This document shows, piece after piece, positions 53,030-63,100 of a stretch of 64,000 nt of DNA. The stretch's first letter is position 1; every line of letters starts with the position of its first letter. This DNA is from CALKWS01 sp051020515 (GTDB lineage Bacteria > Actinomycetota > Actinomycetes > Actinomycetales > Beutenbergiaceae), in assembly GCF_051020515.1 (NCBI RefSeq), contig NZ_CP194857.1, positions 620,001-684,000 of the forward strand, written 5' to 3'. Under the pieces are notes generated by a model. That model ran no database searches, was not told the origin of the DNA, and worked only from the letters and a program-made list of their open reading frames with translations. Both the position numbers and the translations under genes were made by a program.

Positions 53030-53896
53030 ATGCGCGGAATCATCCTGGCCGGCGGGTCCGGCACACGCCTGCATCCGATCACCTTGGGAGTCAGCAAACA
53101 ACTCGTCCCGGTGTACGACAAGCCGATGATCTACTACCCACTGAGCACGCTGATCCTGGCTGGGATCCGGGATGTCCTGGTCATCACCACCCCGCACGAC
53201 GCCGACCAGTTCCACAGGCTGCTCGGGGATGGCTCGCAGTTCGGTATCAGCATTGCCTACGCGGTTCAGCCCGAACCGAACGGCTTGGCGCAAGCGTTCG
53301 TCCTCGGTGCCGACTTCATCGGCGATCAGAACGTCTCCCTCGTCCTGGGCGACAACATCTTCTACGGGCCCGGACTCGGCTCCCAGCTGGGCCGCTTCGA
53401 AGGAGTCGAGGGCGGCGCTGTCTTCGCCTATCGGGTTTCCGATCCCACGGCCTACGGGGTGGTGGAGTTCGACGAGGACGGCCGGGCGCTCTCCCTGGAG
53501 GAGAAGCCTGCTCGTCCCAAGTCGAACTATGCGGTGCCGGGCTTGTACTTCTACGACAACGACGTCATCGAGATCGCCCGGAACCTGGAGCCCTCCGCCA
53601 GGGGCGAGTACGAGATCACCGACGTCAACCGCACCTACCTCAGCCAGGGATCGCTCCAGGTCCACGTCCTGCCGCGGGGTACCGCCTGGCTGGACACCGG
53701 TACCTTCGACTCACTGCTCGCCGCTTCGGACTACGTCCGCACGATCGAGCACCGGCAGGGATTGAAGATCGGGGCGCCGGAGGAAGTGGCGTGGCGGCGG
53801 GGCTTCCTGAGCGATGAGGAACTGCGCGAACGCGCGGAGCCGCTTCGCAAGTCCACCTACGGCGACTATCTCCTGGGGTTGCTGGACTCCCCCTGA
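53030..53896 (+). CDS. rfbA: glucose-1-phosphate thymidylyltransferase
   Basis: 288 residues. Makes dTDP-glucose, first step toward dTDP-rhamnose and related sugars. MRGIILAGGSGTRLHPITLGVSKQLVPVYDKPMIYYPLSTLILAGIRDVLVIT (nucleotide-binding motif GGSGTRL), then FIGDQNVSLVLGDNIFYG, YGVVEFDEDGRALSLEEKPARPKSNYAVPGLYFYDNDVIEIA, GEYEITDVNRTYL and PRGTAWLDTGTFDSLL. Every family landmark is present. The ATG at 53030 is the normal start. No rfbB, rfbC or rfbD follow within the window, so the later steps must be encoded elsewhere. It converges on manA. Confidence 0.96.
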   Translation: MRGIILAGGSGTRLHPITLGVSKQLVPVYDKPMIYYPLSTLILAGIRDVLVITTPHDADQFHRLLGDGSQFGISIAYAVQPEPNGLAQAFVLGADFIGDQNVSLVLGDNIFYGPGLGSQLGRFEGVEGGAVFAYRVSDPTAYGVVEFDEDGRALSLEEKPARPKSNYAVPGLYFYDNDVIEIARNLEPSARGEYEITDVNRTYLSQGSLQVHVLPRGTAWLDTGTFDSLLAASDYVRTIEHRQGLKIGAPEEVAWRRGFLSDEELRERAEPLRKSTYGDYLLGLLDSP

Positions 53897-54001
53897 TACC
53901 TTCCCGACCCTCCTGCCGAACCCGCGGGCTCGCGCTACCTCTCGTGCGGGTACTGCCCGGCCTTGACCATCATCACCCGGGCCCACGTACGCCGTCGGCA
54001 G

Positions 54002-55197
54002 TCAGGGAACGGTGGCCTGCACCACTTCCGCCCTGCCCATAGCCCGCACCGGCTCGGCGGTGGCGGGAACGAAGAATGCGTCGCCAGCCCCAGCCTCAAC
54101 CGTTTCAGACTCGCTGGTGCGGAATCGACCCGCTCCGGAGATGACGAGCACCAACCGCGGTCCGTGGCCGGGAAAGTCCGTCCAGCCTTCGTCGGTCAGC
54201 GTGGTCACCGACAATTCGAAGTCCTCCACCGGGGCATAGAACACCCGGGTGCGACCGACGACCTCCGGCGCGATACGCACGGGCGGAGCAGCGACGCAGT
54301 CGAGCACCTCCAGCAAGCCTTCCGGGTCGATGTGCTTGGGCGTCAATCCGGCACGCAAGACGTTGTTGGAGTTCGCCATCACCTCCACGCCCAGGCCGTC
54401 CAGGTAGGCGTGCGGAGACCCCGCCGGGACGAACATCGCTTCCCCGGGCTGGAGCAGCACCGGGTTCATCAGCAGCGCGACGACGGCGCCCGGGTCACCG
54501 GGGTAGGCCTGTCCGAGGCGGGCAACGGTGCGGTCGATGCGCAACGAGGCACCCCGGGTCCCCATGCGCTGCGCGCAGGCATCGACGACGGCGCTCACCT
54601 CCTCGGCCCTGACCTCGCCCGGAGTGAGAAGCATCGTGACGGCCCGGCGTACGCCATGGGCGGTGGGGTCGGTCTGCAGGATCTGCGCCAATCGATCGGC
54701 TAACACCACATCCAAGCCGTTGACCAGTTCCAGTGCTCGGCGGGGGGTGCGGAACCCGGACAGCGCCCGGAATTCGGTCAGGGCGTAGAGCAACTCGGGT
54801 TTGTGGTTCGGGTCGGGGTAGAGCCGCTCGGGCGCCTCACGCGCGATGCCGGCGGCCTCCTCCCTGTCGAACCCGGCTCGTGCCTGCTCGAGGTTGGGGT
54901 GCACCTGCAGCGACAGTGGCGCCACAGGAGCGATGAGTTTGAGCAGGTAGGGCAGGTGCGGGCCGAACCGTGCCAGCACCTGCTCCCCTAACTGTTCCCG
55001 CCCCGAATCGGTGTCCAGATGCTCCCGTAGGTCCAGGGCACCGCCCGGAGCCAGCCTGGAGGGCGCCGCCGGATGGGCGCCGAACCACAGTTCCGCCCGC
55101 AGGGGCGCCCGTCGGGCGGGCAGCCGAGGAGGTCAGGAATGGCGGTGGTCGACCCCCAGGCATAGTGCTGGCCGCTTCCGCGAAGTTGGATAAGCAC
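54002..55197 (-). CDS. manA: mannose-6-phosphate isomerase, class I (one frame break)
   Basis: Interconverts mannose-6-phosphate and fructose-6-phosphate, feeding GDP-mannose. The N-terminal VLIQLRGSGQHYAWGSTTAIPDLLG is followed, after a one-base break at about 55099, by AELWFGAHPAAPSRLAPGGALDLREHLD. The next part, LARFGPHLPYLLKLIAPVAPLSLQVHPNLEQAR, carries the zinc-site Q-x-H-P, then DPNHKPELLYALTEF (His/Glu ligands). VPAGSPHAYLDGLGVEVMANSNNVLRAGLTPKH is also present. Corrected length about 398 residues. The GTG at 55197 has a perfect AAGGAGG upstream, which settles the start. The gene lies beside the decayed rfbA fragment. Confidence 0.92.
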
Positions 55198-55319
55198 CGG
55201 CGCCTCCTTACCACCAGACGCTTCAGAGTAGTCCGGCCACAGGACGTCCGCCCGGGGTTTGGGCGCCGAGACCTGGTCCGGGAACAGGTGGTTCAGTGCG
55301 GTTCGGGCTGAGCCCGTTG

Positions 55320-55640
55320 CAGGCCACGTTCCTCGGCCGCGATCGTCAGCAGATCCAGCAGACATTCTGCGTACTTCCGCAACGGTTGGGCGGGAGGTTC
55401 CAGGGCGTCGTCACTCAGTTGTCCGCGTCTCCGCGCAGGCGGCCTCGTCCAGGTAGGCCTCGTAACGTCGGTGATCTGGTACTGCCCGCGTGGCGAGGGA
55501 GGCAGTCCCCGGGCTATGGCCACGCCGTCGTTGTCGTAGAAGTACAGACCCGGCACCGCGTCCTTCGATCTGGGTCTGGTCGGCTCTCCTCCAACTGCTC
55601 GAACAACCGTGGCCCATGGCAACACGCGGAGAAGTTCATC
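55320..55640 (-). pseudogene. decayed rfbA fragment
   Basis: On the minus strand, EPTRPRSKDAVPGLYFYDNDGVAIARGLPPSPRGQYQITDV matches the middle of RfbA (compare KSNYAVPGLYFYDND and GEYEITDVNRTYL in the intact gene at 53.0 kb). A later AQPLRKYAECLLDLL matches the RfbA C-terminus (AEPLRKSTYGDYLLGLL). The N-terminal nucleotide-binding half and the segment between these two blocks are missing, and upstream similarity breaks into other frames. This is therefore a true remnant of a second thymidylyltransferase gene, unlike the single-indel genes elsewhere. Confidence 0.75.
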
Positions 55641-55696
55641 CCCCGGCACACGCCCACCGTCTTGGCTTCTGCCGGGTTCCCCGCCGGGCCGGTCCT

Positions 55697-57348
55697 TCAC
55701 AGTTCGGTCATCCGCGCGCCCGCACACAGGTTCAGCATGAAGCGACCCACGCCGCGCACGGGCTTGGGAAGGGCTGTCACGATCACTTCGGTGTCAGCCG
55801 AAGTCAGGCCCACCCGGAGGAGTCGCAGTGCAACCACGAGCAGGACCAGACCCGTACCCACTGCTGTGATGGCCGAAGGAACCGGGTTCCACTCCAGCGC
55901 CGATACCGCGAACCACACCGTGACGCTGACCAATGCGCCCAGGAGGTACGGCGCGATCCCCGCCAGGGCCTGACCGAAGGTGAGCCGGAGCATGCGGGCT
56001 TCACCGCCCAGCACCAGGACGATCTGCGTCAGCGCGGCGCCCGCGTTACCAATGACCGCACCCCAGACCCCCAGATGGGGCACCAGGATCAGCACATTAA
56101 GGTGATGTTGACCGCCAGGGCGACCACGTTGAACACCAGCAGTCGAACACCGTGGAGCCGGGCCATGATGAATGCCTTCAGCGGACCGACGATCACCACC
56201 AATGCGCCGGCGATCCCCAGCGCGAGCAACACCTCGGAGGCCTCCCGGAACTCCTCTCCATAGAGCACCGGGGTCAGGAACGCAAAGAACGGCACCAGGC
56301 CCGCCACAATGAGGGCCAATGCGGTCGAGGAGGCGCGTAGTGTCCGGGTCAGGGCCCGCGCCACCGCGGGCCGGTCGACCTCGTGCAATCCGGAGACCGC
56401 CGGGATGAGTGGTCCCACCAACGACTGGGCCGGGCTGAACAAATGCACCGCCAGACCAAACGCGAGCGCGAAGATCCCGGCCGCCTCCATTGCGGACATC
56501 CAGGTCAGGACGATCACCTCGACCCGGGACATGACCATGGCGCCCACTGCGGCGGCGGCGCCGGCAGGCAGTGTGAACCGCCAGAAGCCTTTCGGGAGGC
56601 GACGTAGCCGCGGCCGCAGCACTGCCCTGCGGTAGGCGGGTGCGACCCAGAACATCGCGAGAGCCGCACCGATTCCACCCATCACCAACCGCGCTCCCCA
56701 GACCGCGTCTGCGGTCTGGGCGGTGAATATCGCCACGAGGACCGCTCCTTGCGTCAGCAGGTTGACGATCATGGCGTGCTTGGCGCCCTCGGCGGTCTTG
56801 TTCTCGATGGCGAAGCAGTAGGTCGCGTTGCCCAGCACAGAGGGTAGGAAGACCCCGAACAGCACGGCCACCAGCAGCAGCACCGGACCGACTTCGGCGA
56901 TACTGACCACGACCAAGGTCATGACCGGCGCGGCCGTCAACATCCGGATGGCCTGCGAGGTGGACAACAGGTCCTTGACCTCCTGCCCTCGTCCCGTGGC
57001 GTGCGCTTTCGCGCCGTACTGGACCGCCCCAGTTCCCACACCCATCGAGATGATGCTCCCGACGATGGCCATGATCGAGGTCAGGTACGCCAACCGGCCG
57101 TAGTCGACCGCGCCGAGCGTGCGAGCGAGGACGATGTTGACCGCAAACGCGATCGGCAGCGAGATCAGGGTGTGCAGGAACGTCCAGTAGGCGCCTCGGA
57201 CCGCGAATCGTTGCAGTTGTCCCCGGGAGAATTGCGGTTGAGCGGTCTCCGCAGCGAACCCGACGTCTGGTGCGGGAGGCTCGACGCCCGCTGCGGGATC
57301 GACGTCGTCCGATCCGGGCTCATCACCCACCGCGGGAGGGCTATCCAT
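55697..57348 (-). CDS. oligosaccharide flippase (Wzx/MVF-like, one frame break)
   Basis: About 550 residues of the polysaccharide-transporter superfamily, exporting lipid-linked sugar units. A cytoplasmic Pro/Glu-rich lead precedes GAYWTFLHTLISLPIAFAVNIVLARTLGAVDYGRLAYLTSIMAIVGSI, the family N-terminal motif. About twelve hydrophobic helices follow, including MVIVNLLTQGAVLVAIFTA-like and ALAMFWVAPAYRRAVL segments. At about 56100 a lost C in a CCC run breaks the frame after AVNITL; the last helices (NVLILVPHLGVWGAVIGNAGAALTQIVLVLGG, LLGALVSVTVWFAVSAL) continue in the next frame. The start MDSPPAVGDEPG at 57348 is the best choice. It is divergent from the pyruvyl transferase. Confidence 0.86.
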
Positions 57349-57644
57349 ACTCGAGGTTCTGGGCGCGTTGCTGAATCGACTCCAGGGGGGCCGTTCCGCC
57401 CCGGGTACATCGAGACCAGGCAATTACCATAAGGCGATCCTAGTTGCCGCACCTGCGGCTTTCGGTGGGTTGTCGGCGTTTCTCGGCAGGCATGAGGATC
57501 AGCCCCAGCCCGCTCGAACATCCTTCGCGATCGGCCTTAGAAGGGGTGCGGATCGACTATCGTGGGGTTGCGGTGTGGCACACACGCGCGGGAGCAGGAC
57601 CCGGCCGGCCGACCTGTTCCCCGGCCCGAATCAGGAGGTCCAGC

Positions 57645-58955
57645 ATGACGCGGGTGGGTCGCGAGAAGACGGTGAACGTGCTGTGCGCACCCCCCGCGGC
57701 ACCGAACGCCGGAATGACGAGCGTAGACCTGGCCTTCGGCTCGGTGGCGAAGCGACTGGGTCTCGAGCGTGTGCAGTACTGGCGCTTGTGGGATCAAAGC
57801 GAGTGGATCACACCCGTCGGCGGCTCACAGCCGACAGCGGATGGCGACTTCCTGGACGACAGCACCCAGATCACCTATCAGAACCTGCGTGGGCGATTCG
57901 ATGAGTTCCTCGATGCCGATGCAGTGGTCTACTGGGGCGACTTCCTGCACATGGCCTTCTATGTGGAGTCCAACGTCGACATCCTCACCAACAAGACGGG
58001 GCTGATCAGCGACGTGGCCGAGGCACGGGACCACGTGTACCGGACCCTGCTGCTTCGCGGGGTGGCGGATGAGCATCTGTCCCGAGTGATCTCCTACGGC
58101 ACCACGTTGAGTTTCAACACTCCCGCTGACTACGCCGGCGAGTACGGCCCGGCACTCGACGCCTTCCTATCGCGCGCCCGCCGGGTCTGGTTCCGCGACA
58201 CGTACTCGGCTTGGGTGTCCCAACTCGCGCGCGCCTCGGACGAACGGCTCAGCAAGGGCACCGACGCGGCGTTCCTCTGGGAGCCTGAGGTCAGGCATCG
58301 CCCCGCGGGGAACCTGGGGGTGTTCTTCGGGCGCTCGGCCCTGCCGCCGGAGGCACTGGCGCAACTGGGCAGAGCGCTCACCACGCAGACCGGCCTACGG
58401 CCAGTCTGGCTGCCCTGGGGTCATGAGCCCGGGTTCTGGCCCATCGACGACCGCCGGCGTTTCCGCGCCGCCTGGCCGGGACTGGAGCATCGGGAACGCT
58501 CGCCGTCATGGGCTCTGCGGGCGCGGACCCTGAGCGAGGTGGGGCGGGGTGTGCGCCTCGGGCCGGCACAGCGTTCCTTCGACGAACTCATCACGCAGTT
58601 GGCCCAGTGCGATGTGGTCCTCACCGATACCTACCACCTCGCTATCAACGCCTGGCGGATGGGTATCCCCACCATCGCTGTGCTGGACGAGCCCGGCACG
58701 TGGTCGGTGAACTCCGGCTCGGCCGGTGCGCGACGGGACAAGAGGGCCGAGTTGTACTCCCAGATCGAGGCGACGGGACTGCTCGTCGCCGGCCGGGATG
58801 TACGCCGTGGCGGGCGGCGCGCCGCACGGTTCCTCGTGGACTACCTGGCGGACGAGGCAGCCCTGGCAGTCACCCACGAACGGATCTCCCGGCTGACCCG
58901 GAGGGGCCGGCACATGGTGTCGGAGACCCTGATCGACCTGTTGGCCACACCGTGA
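57645..58955 (+). CDS. polysaccharide pyruvyl transferase family protein
   Basis: 436 residues. KTVNVLCAPPAAPNAGMTSVDLAFGSVAKRLGL at the N-terminus and, near the C-terminus, LITQLAQCDVVLTDTYHLAINAWRMGIPTIAVLD, the typical core of the pyruvyl transferase family (D/S-x-x-H-x-x-I/L-x-A). Members add pyruvate ketals to envelope sugars or act as sugar-modifying enzymes; the exact sugar is unknown. The ATG at 57645 is preceded by AGGAGGTCCAGC, an excellent ribosome binding site; earlier in-frame codons lack one. The GT4 gene starts 22 bp downstream. Confidence 0.8.
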   Translation: MTRVGREKTVNVLCAPPAAPNAGMTSVDLAFGSVAKRLGLERVQYWRLWDQSEWITPVGGSQPTADGDFLDDSTQITYQNLRGRFDEFLDADAVVYWGDFLHMAFYVESNVDILTNKTGLISDVAEARDHVYRTLLLRGVADEHLSRVISYGTTLSFNTPADYAGEYGPALDAFLSRARRVWFRDTYSAWVSQLARASDERLSKGTDAAFLWEPEVRHRPAGNLGVFFGRSALPPEALAQLGRALTTQTGLRPVWLPWGHEPGFWPIDDRRRFRAAWPGLEHRERSPSWALRARTLSEVGRGVRLGPAQRSFDELITQLAQCDVVLTDTYHLAINAWRMGIPTIAVLDEPGTWSVNSGSAGARRDKRAELYSQIEATGLLVAGRDVRRGGRRAARFLVDYLADEAALAVTHERISRLTRRGRHMVSETLIDLLATP

Positions 58956-58977
58956 CCGCGAGCCGAGGTGGCGGGCC

Positions 58978-60165
58978 ATGAACCGGGTTGCCCTCATCGT
59001 CAGTTCGTTCCTGCCTCGATTCGGTGGGGTCGAGCGCCACGTCCTCGAAGTCTCCCGGGGCCTGCGGGACCGGGGGTACGAGGTGACTAGGGCGGTCGAC
59101 CAGGGCGATGAGGTGCCCTCGTCGGTCGACGGGATTCCGCTGCGCTACCTGCCCTGTCCACTTCCCGCCCGCGACCTCGGCAGCCTCGTGAAGTTCCTGC
59201 GCAGGCTCCCGGCGGCAATCAGGGCATGGCGGCGCGCGGTCAGGACCGACCGCCCGCAGATCCTCAACGTCCAGTGCTTCGGGCCGAACGGCGTCTACGC
59301 CACCGTCCTCTCCAGGTTCTCCGGCATCCCGCTGGTGTACAGCGCTCACGGCGAGACGTCCGGCGACGCCGACGACATCTTCACCTCCTCCAGGCTGATC
59401 CGTCGAGCACTGGCGGCTGGGATCAGGCGCTCCAGCGCGATCACCGCCTGCTCCCGGTTCGCTGCCGATGATCTACTCAGGTTCGCCGCTCGAACACCGC
59501 CCGTGCACATCGTTTTCAATGGCGTCGACCGCGCCCCGCCCCGTCCGGCGACGATGCCGCCGCTTCCCCCCCGCTTCATCGCCGCAGTCGGGCGCCTGGT
59601 ACCGAACAAGGGATTCGGTGAGCTCATCGCAGCCTTCGCCCCCGTCGCCGCAGAAAACGGCGACGTGGGTCTGGTGATCGCGGGCGACGGGCCGGACCGC
59701 CAACGCCTCGAGGAGCTCACGGACCGGCATGGCCTGACCCAGCAGGTCAGACTCCTCGGCCGACTCTCGGCCGGGCAGGTCCACCAACTGCTCCAGCACG
59801 CCGAGATGCTGGTGGTGCCCAGCCACGTCGAGGCTTTCGGGATCGCGATCCTCGAAGGTTGGCGGGCCGGAGCGCCCGTCATCGCCACCTCCCGCGGTGG
59901 CGCCGCGGAGTTCGTCCAGGACACGGTGAACGGCCTGCTCGTGGATCCGTTCGACGCCGCGGCACTCAGCACCGCGATGCTGTCCCTGCTCGGCGACCCG
60001 GTCGGCGCGGCGCACCTCGCTCGTGCCGGGAGCGCCGCCTTCGGCCCGTTCACATGGGATGCGGTATCCAACCGCTATCAGGCGGTGCTGGATCGAGTGG
60101 GCGCCGACGGTCCGAGCCGTCCTCGGTCACCGAGCAGGCTCCCACGCCGACACAGCGGCGATTGA
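58978..60165 (+). CDS. GT4-family glycosyltransferase
   Basis: 395 residues with a GT-B fold. N-terminal VALIVSSFLPRFGGVERHVLEVSRGLRDRGYEV, acceptor domain to SAHGETSGDADDIFTSS, and the nucleotide-sugar domain VGRLVPNKGFGELIAAF, GDGPDRQRLEEL and PSHVEAFGIAILEGWRAGAPVIATSRGGAAEFV (E-x7-E motif of GT4). Probably transfers a sugar to a lipid-linked or surface glycan; donor unknown. The ATG at 58978 begins 22 bp after the pyruvyl transferase stop, suggesting co-transcription. The end overlaps the glycoside hydrolase gene on the other strand by 39 bp. Confidence 0.88.
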   Translation: MNRVALIVSSFLPRFGGVERHVLEVSRGLRDRGYEVTRAVDQGDEVPSSVDGIPLRYLPCPLPARDLGSLVKFLRRLPAAIRAWRRAVRTDRPQILNVQCFGPNGVYATVLSRFSGIPLVYSAHGETSGDADDIFTSSRLIRRALAAGIRRSSAITACSRFAADDLLRFAARTPPVHIVFNGVDRAPPRPATMPPLPPRFIAAVGRLVPNKGFGELIAAFAPVAAENGDVGLVIAGDGPDRQRLEELTDRHGLTQQVRLLGRLSAGQVHQLLQHAEMLVVPSHVEAFGIAILEGWRAGAPVIATSRGGAAEFVQDTVNGLLVDPFDAAALSTAMLSLLGDPVGAAHLARAGSAAFGPFTWDAVSNRYQAVLDRVGADGPSRPRSPSRLPRRHSGD

Positions 60166-63100
60166 CACCACGTAGTCACTCTCCGTCTGCAACCCCATGA
60201 ACGGCGGTGGGTGACCACCGGCCAGGTCGGTGTAGTTCACGCTGAGCATCTCCACCCCGCGAATGGTCCGCCACGGCACCTCGATTCGGATGGACACTGC
60301 CTCGACCGGGTCGAATTCAACCAACACCACCCGATCCCAGAACTGGTCCTCGACCTGCGCGACCTCCACCCACTGCTCGTCGGGGGTCTGCACCGACACC
60401 GTGTAGTCGCGCAGGCCGGCCTCGCAGCAGACGATACTGCCGCTGGCCACCGCGACCCGGTCGATCACGGTGGGCTCCTCCAATGCGATATCCACATGCG
60501 GGCTCGGGTCCACCGCCCCACCGACCCGCCCGGAGCGCCATGGCCGGTGCGGGTTCACCGTCCCCGATGTGATGACCTGAGGGTCTGCCTCCTCATGAGT
60601 CGAACTCGGTTGGACCTCTGCGCCGACCAGGACGTCGGGGCCGAACTCCTCCACCGGCTGGAACTCGATCGTCCCGGCAGAGGCAACGAAGAACTGGGGC
60701 GCACCGGTCAGGGTGACCGTGACCCGGCCGTCCTCGACCGGGAGTGATCGCTCGTGGCCGTAATGGTCAATGACGGTGAGTTCGGCCGCATCGGTTCGAG
60801 CCACCGCCTCCAGCCGCATCCCATCGGTCCAGATGGCTACGGTCTCCACCGCACCGCCCAGCCGCATCGCGTGACTGAACGGTATGGGCGTCTCGACGAC
60901 CTCGGGTGCGCCTGAGTCCGCCAACAGCCTCGAGGTGGTGGCGAACGCCAGTGCGCCCGGCTTGACGTACGACTGGTGCTGAATGAGCGACCAACTCAGG
61001 TTGAACTCGCCCCACCCGCCCTCACTGAAGAAGTACGTCCACCCCGCCAGGTCCTCACGGGTGTACCAGAGAAGTTTGCGCGCCACGTTCGCACCCTGGG
61101 ACCACAGCGACAGTGCGCCATCGGAGGTCCAGCCGGTTTCGGTGTCCCAGACCGGCAGCGCCGCACACTCCGGACCGAGGGCGTCCCGTAACTCGTCGAA
61201 ACCCGAGCCCTCCTGGATGAAGCCCTCCTCCTCCCAGGATCGGTTCCAGCCGGTGTACGGGTGGACCGCGATGGCATCGACATGCTCACAGAGGTTCGTG
61301 GTCGCTGCCGAACGCCACCAGTCGAAGGCGAATCCCAGGCTGTTTCCCGCCAGCACCTGGGCCCCGGGATTAGCCCGGTGCGCCGCCAACGCAAACGGGA
61401 TCTCAACGTCTTCGGCGTACTCGGCGCCATCGTCGAATGCCATGTTCGGCTCGTTCCACGGCGACCACAGGATGATCTCGGGCACCTGTTCGGCCACGCC
61501 GGCCACGATGTACTCCGACCACCCCTCCCAGGTACCCGAATCCACTGCGGCACGCTCAGCTTCACCGTTCTGGCCGAGCTGGACGATGAGATCCACCCCT
61601 TCCTGGGTGGCAACCTGCGCGGCTGCACGGAGCTGGCCAAAGGCGCCGGCGTCGTCGTCCTCCTCCCCCGCGCCGGGCAAGCCTTGCCACCTGATGCCCG
61701 ACGGCGAGGGTTCAGCAGCCGGGTCGGGCACCAGGGACGCGAAGTCCAGTTGCACTCGATGGCTGCCGATGCCCAACCGTGCGGCGATCTCCACGCCGCG
61801 TAACGGCCCCGGCCCGCCCCAGTCGGCACCATCGCTCAGCGTCCCCAGACGGAGCGGGGACGCCTCTGGGCTGATGCTGTAACGCAGGCAGGCACCCGAC
61901 AGCGGCTCGGTGCTGCCGGGCTCGACGAGCCACAGACTCACCTCGTACACCCCGGGTCGGCGCTCCGGTAACTCCAGTGCACTGCGGCCGCCGCCGAGGG
62001 GAATCTCGGCCCGGCGCTGCTCCTGCACGACAGGCTCCGCCAGCGTCGGATCACCGGTGACGGTGTAGTGCAGTTGCAGTTCCGAGTTCCCTGCGTCGCT
62101 GACTCCCCAACCCTCCTCCGTCTCGATGAAGACCTCGGGGACTTCCCCGGCGTCGAAATGGTTGAACGGCCTATCCGTGGTCGGTCCGATGCCGATTCCC
62201 AGTCGCGCCAGGGACGCCTCCCGGGAGGCCTTCGGCTCCACCGGGCCCAGCAGCATCGCCTGCATCTCCTCGCTGCTCAACGACAGCACCCGGTATTCCC
62301 CCTCGAGGAAGGACAGCACCCAGTAGTGTCCGTCCCGCTCGATCAGGCGACCGGCCTCCGCCAAGGTCATCCCCCCGCTGCCGTTCATCCAGAAGCCCTG
62401 GCGTACCCCGTGGGCGTCGACCCATTGGATCCCATCGGCACTCGCCACCAGGAACCCCTCTCCCCGCGGGCCAGGGGTAACTCCGCGCGGCCGTTCGATG
62501 CGTGGGGGGCCGGAGACAGCGAACTCACGGTCAGCCAGGCTGAAGGGCACGTGCAGCACCGTGGCGCCCGTGGCGAGATCGTGGACGCGAAGGTGGGCGG
62601 TGCCGCCATCAACGGTGAGACCGGCGACGCTCGTGTTGCCCACCGACCCCAAGAGGGTGTCTGGGAGGCCCGGCAGCACGCCGAGGTAGTCACCATTCTC
62701 GCGGAACCCGTGCACCGTGCGTTCTCCCTCGCCGATCAGGAGCGCTGGCGCCCCGCCGAGATCCGCGACCCAGTGGATGCCCTTGAGGTCCAGCGGATGC
62801 CCGGTGCTCTCCGCACCGGGTGGCACCTCGAACGACGACGAGGTACTGCCGTCAGCGTCGAGTTGGGCGACCTGGCGGCGCCCGTCGTAGGTGTCGATTG
62901 CATAGACCGCCCCATCCGGGGACACGGCGGGCGAGCCGTTGTTGTGCCGCGGTTGGTCACGTTCGTGCTCAAACAGGGTCGTGTCCAGGCTGCGACCATC
63001 ATGGTCGAATCGCTCCAGGATGGTCTCGCCGTCTGCTCCCTCTCCTTCGACCAGGATCGCCTCGGAAGTGGCCGCGATTCCCCACACCCCGCCTTCACCC

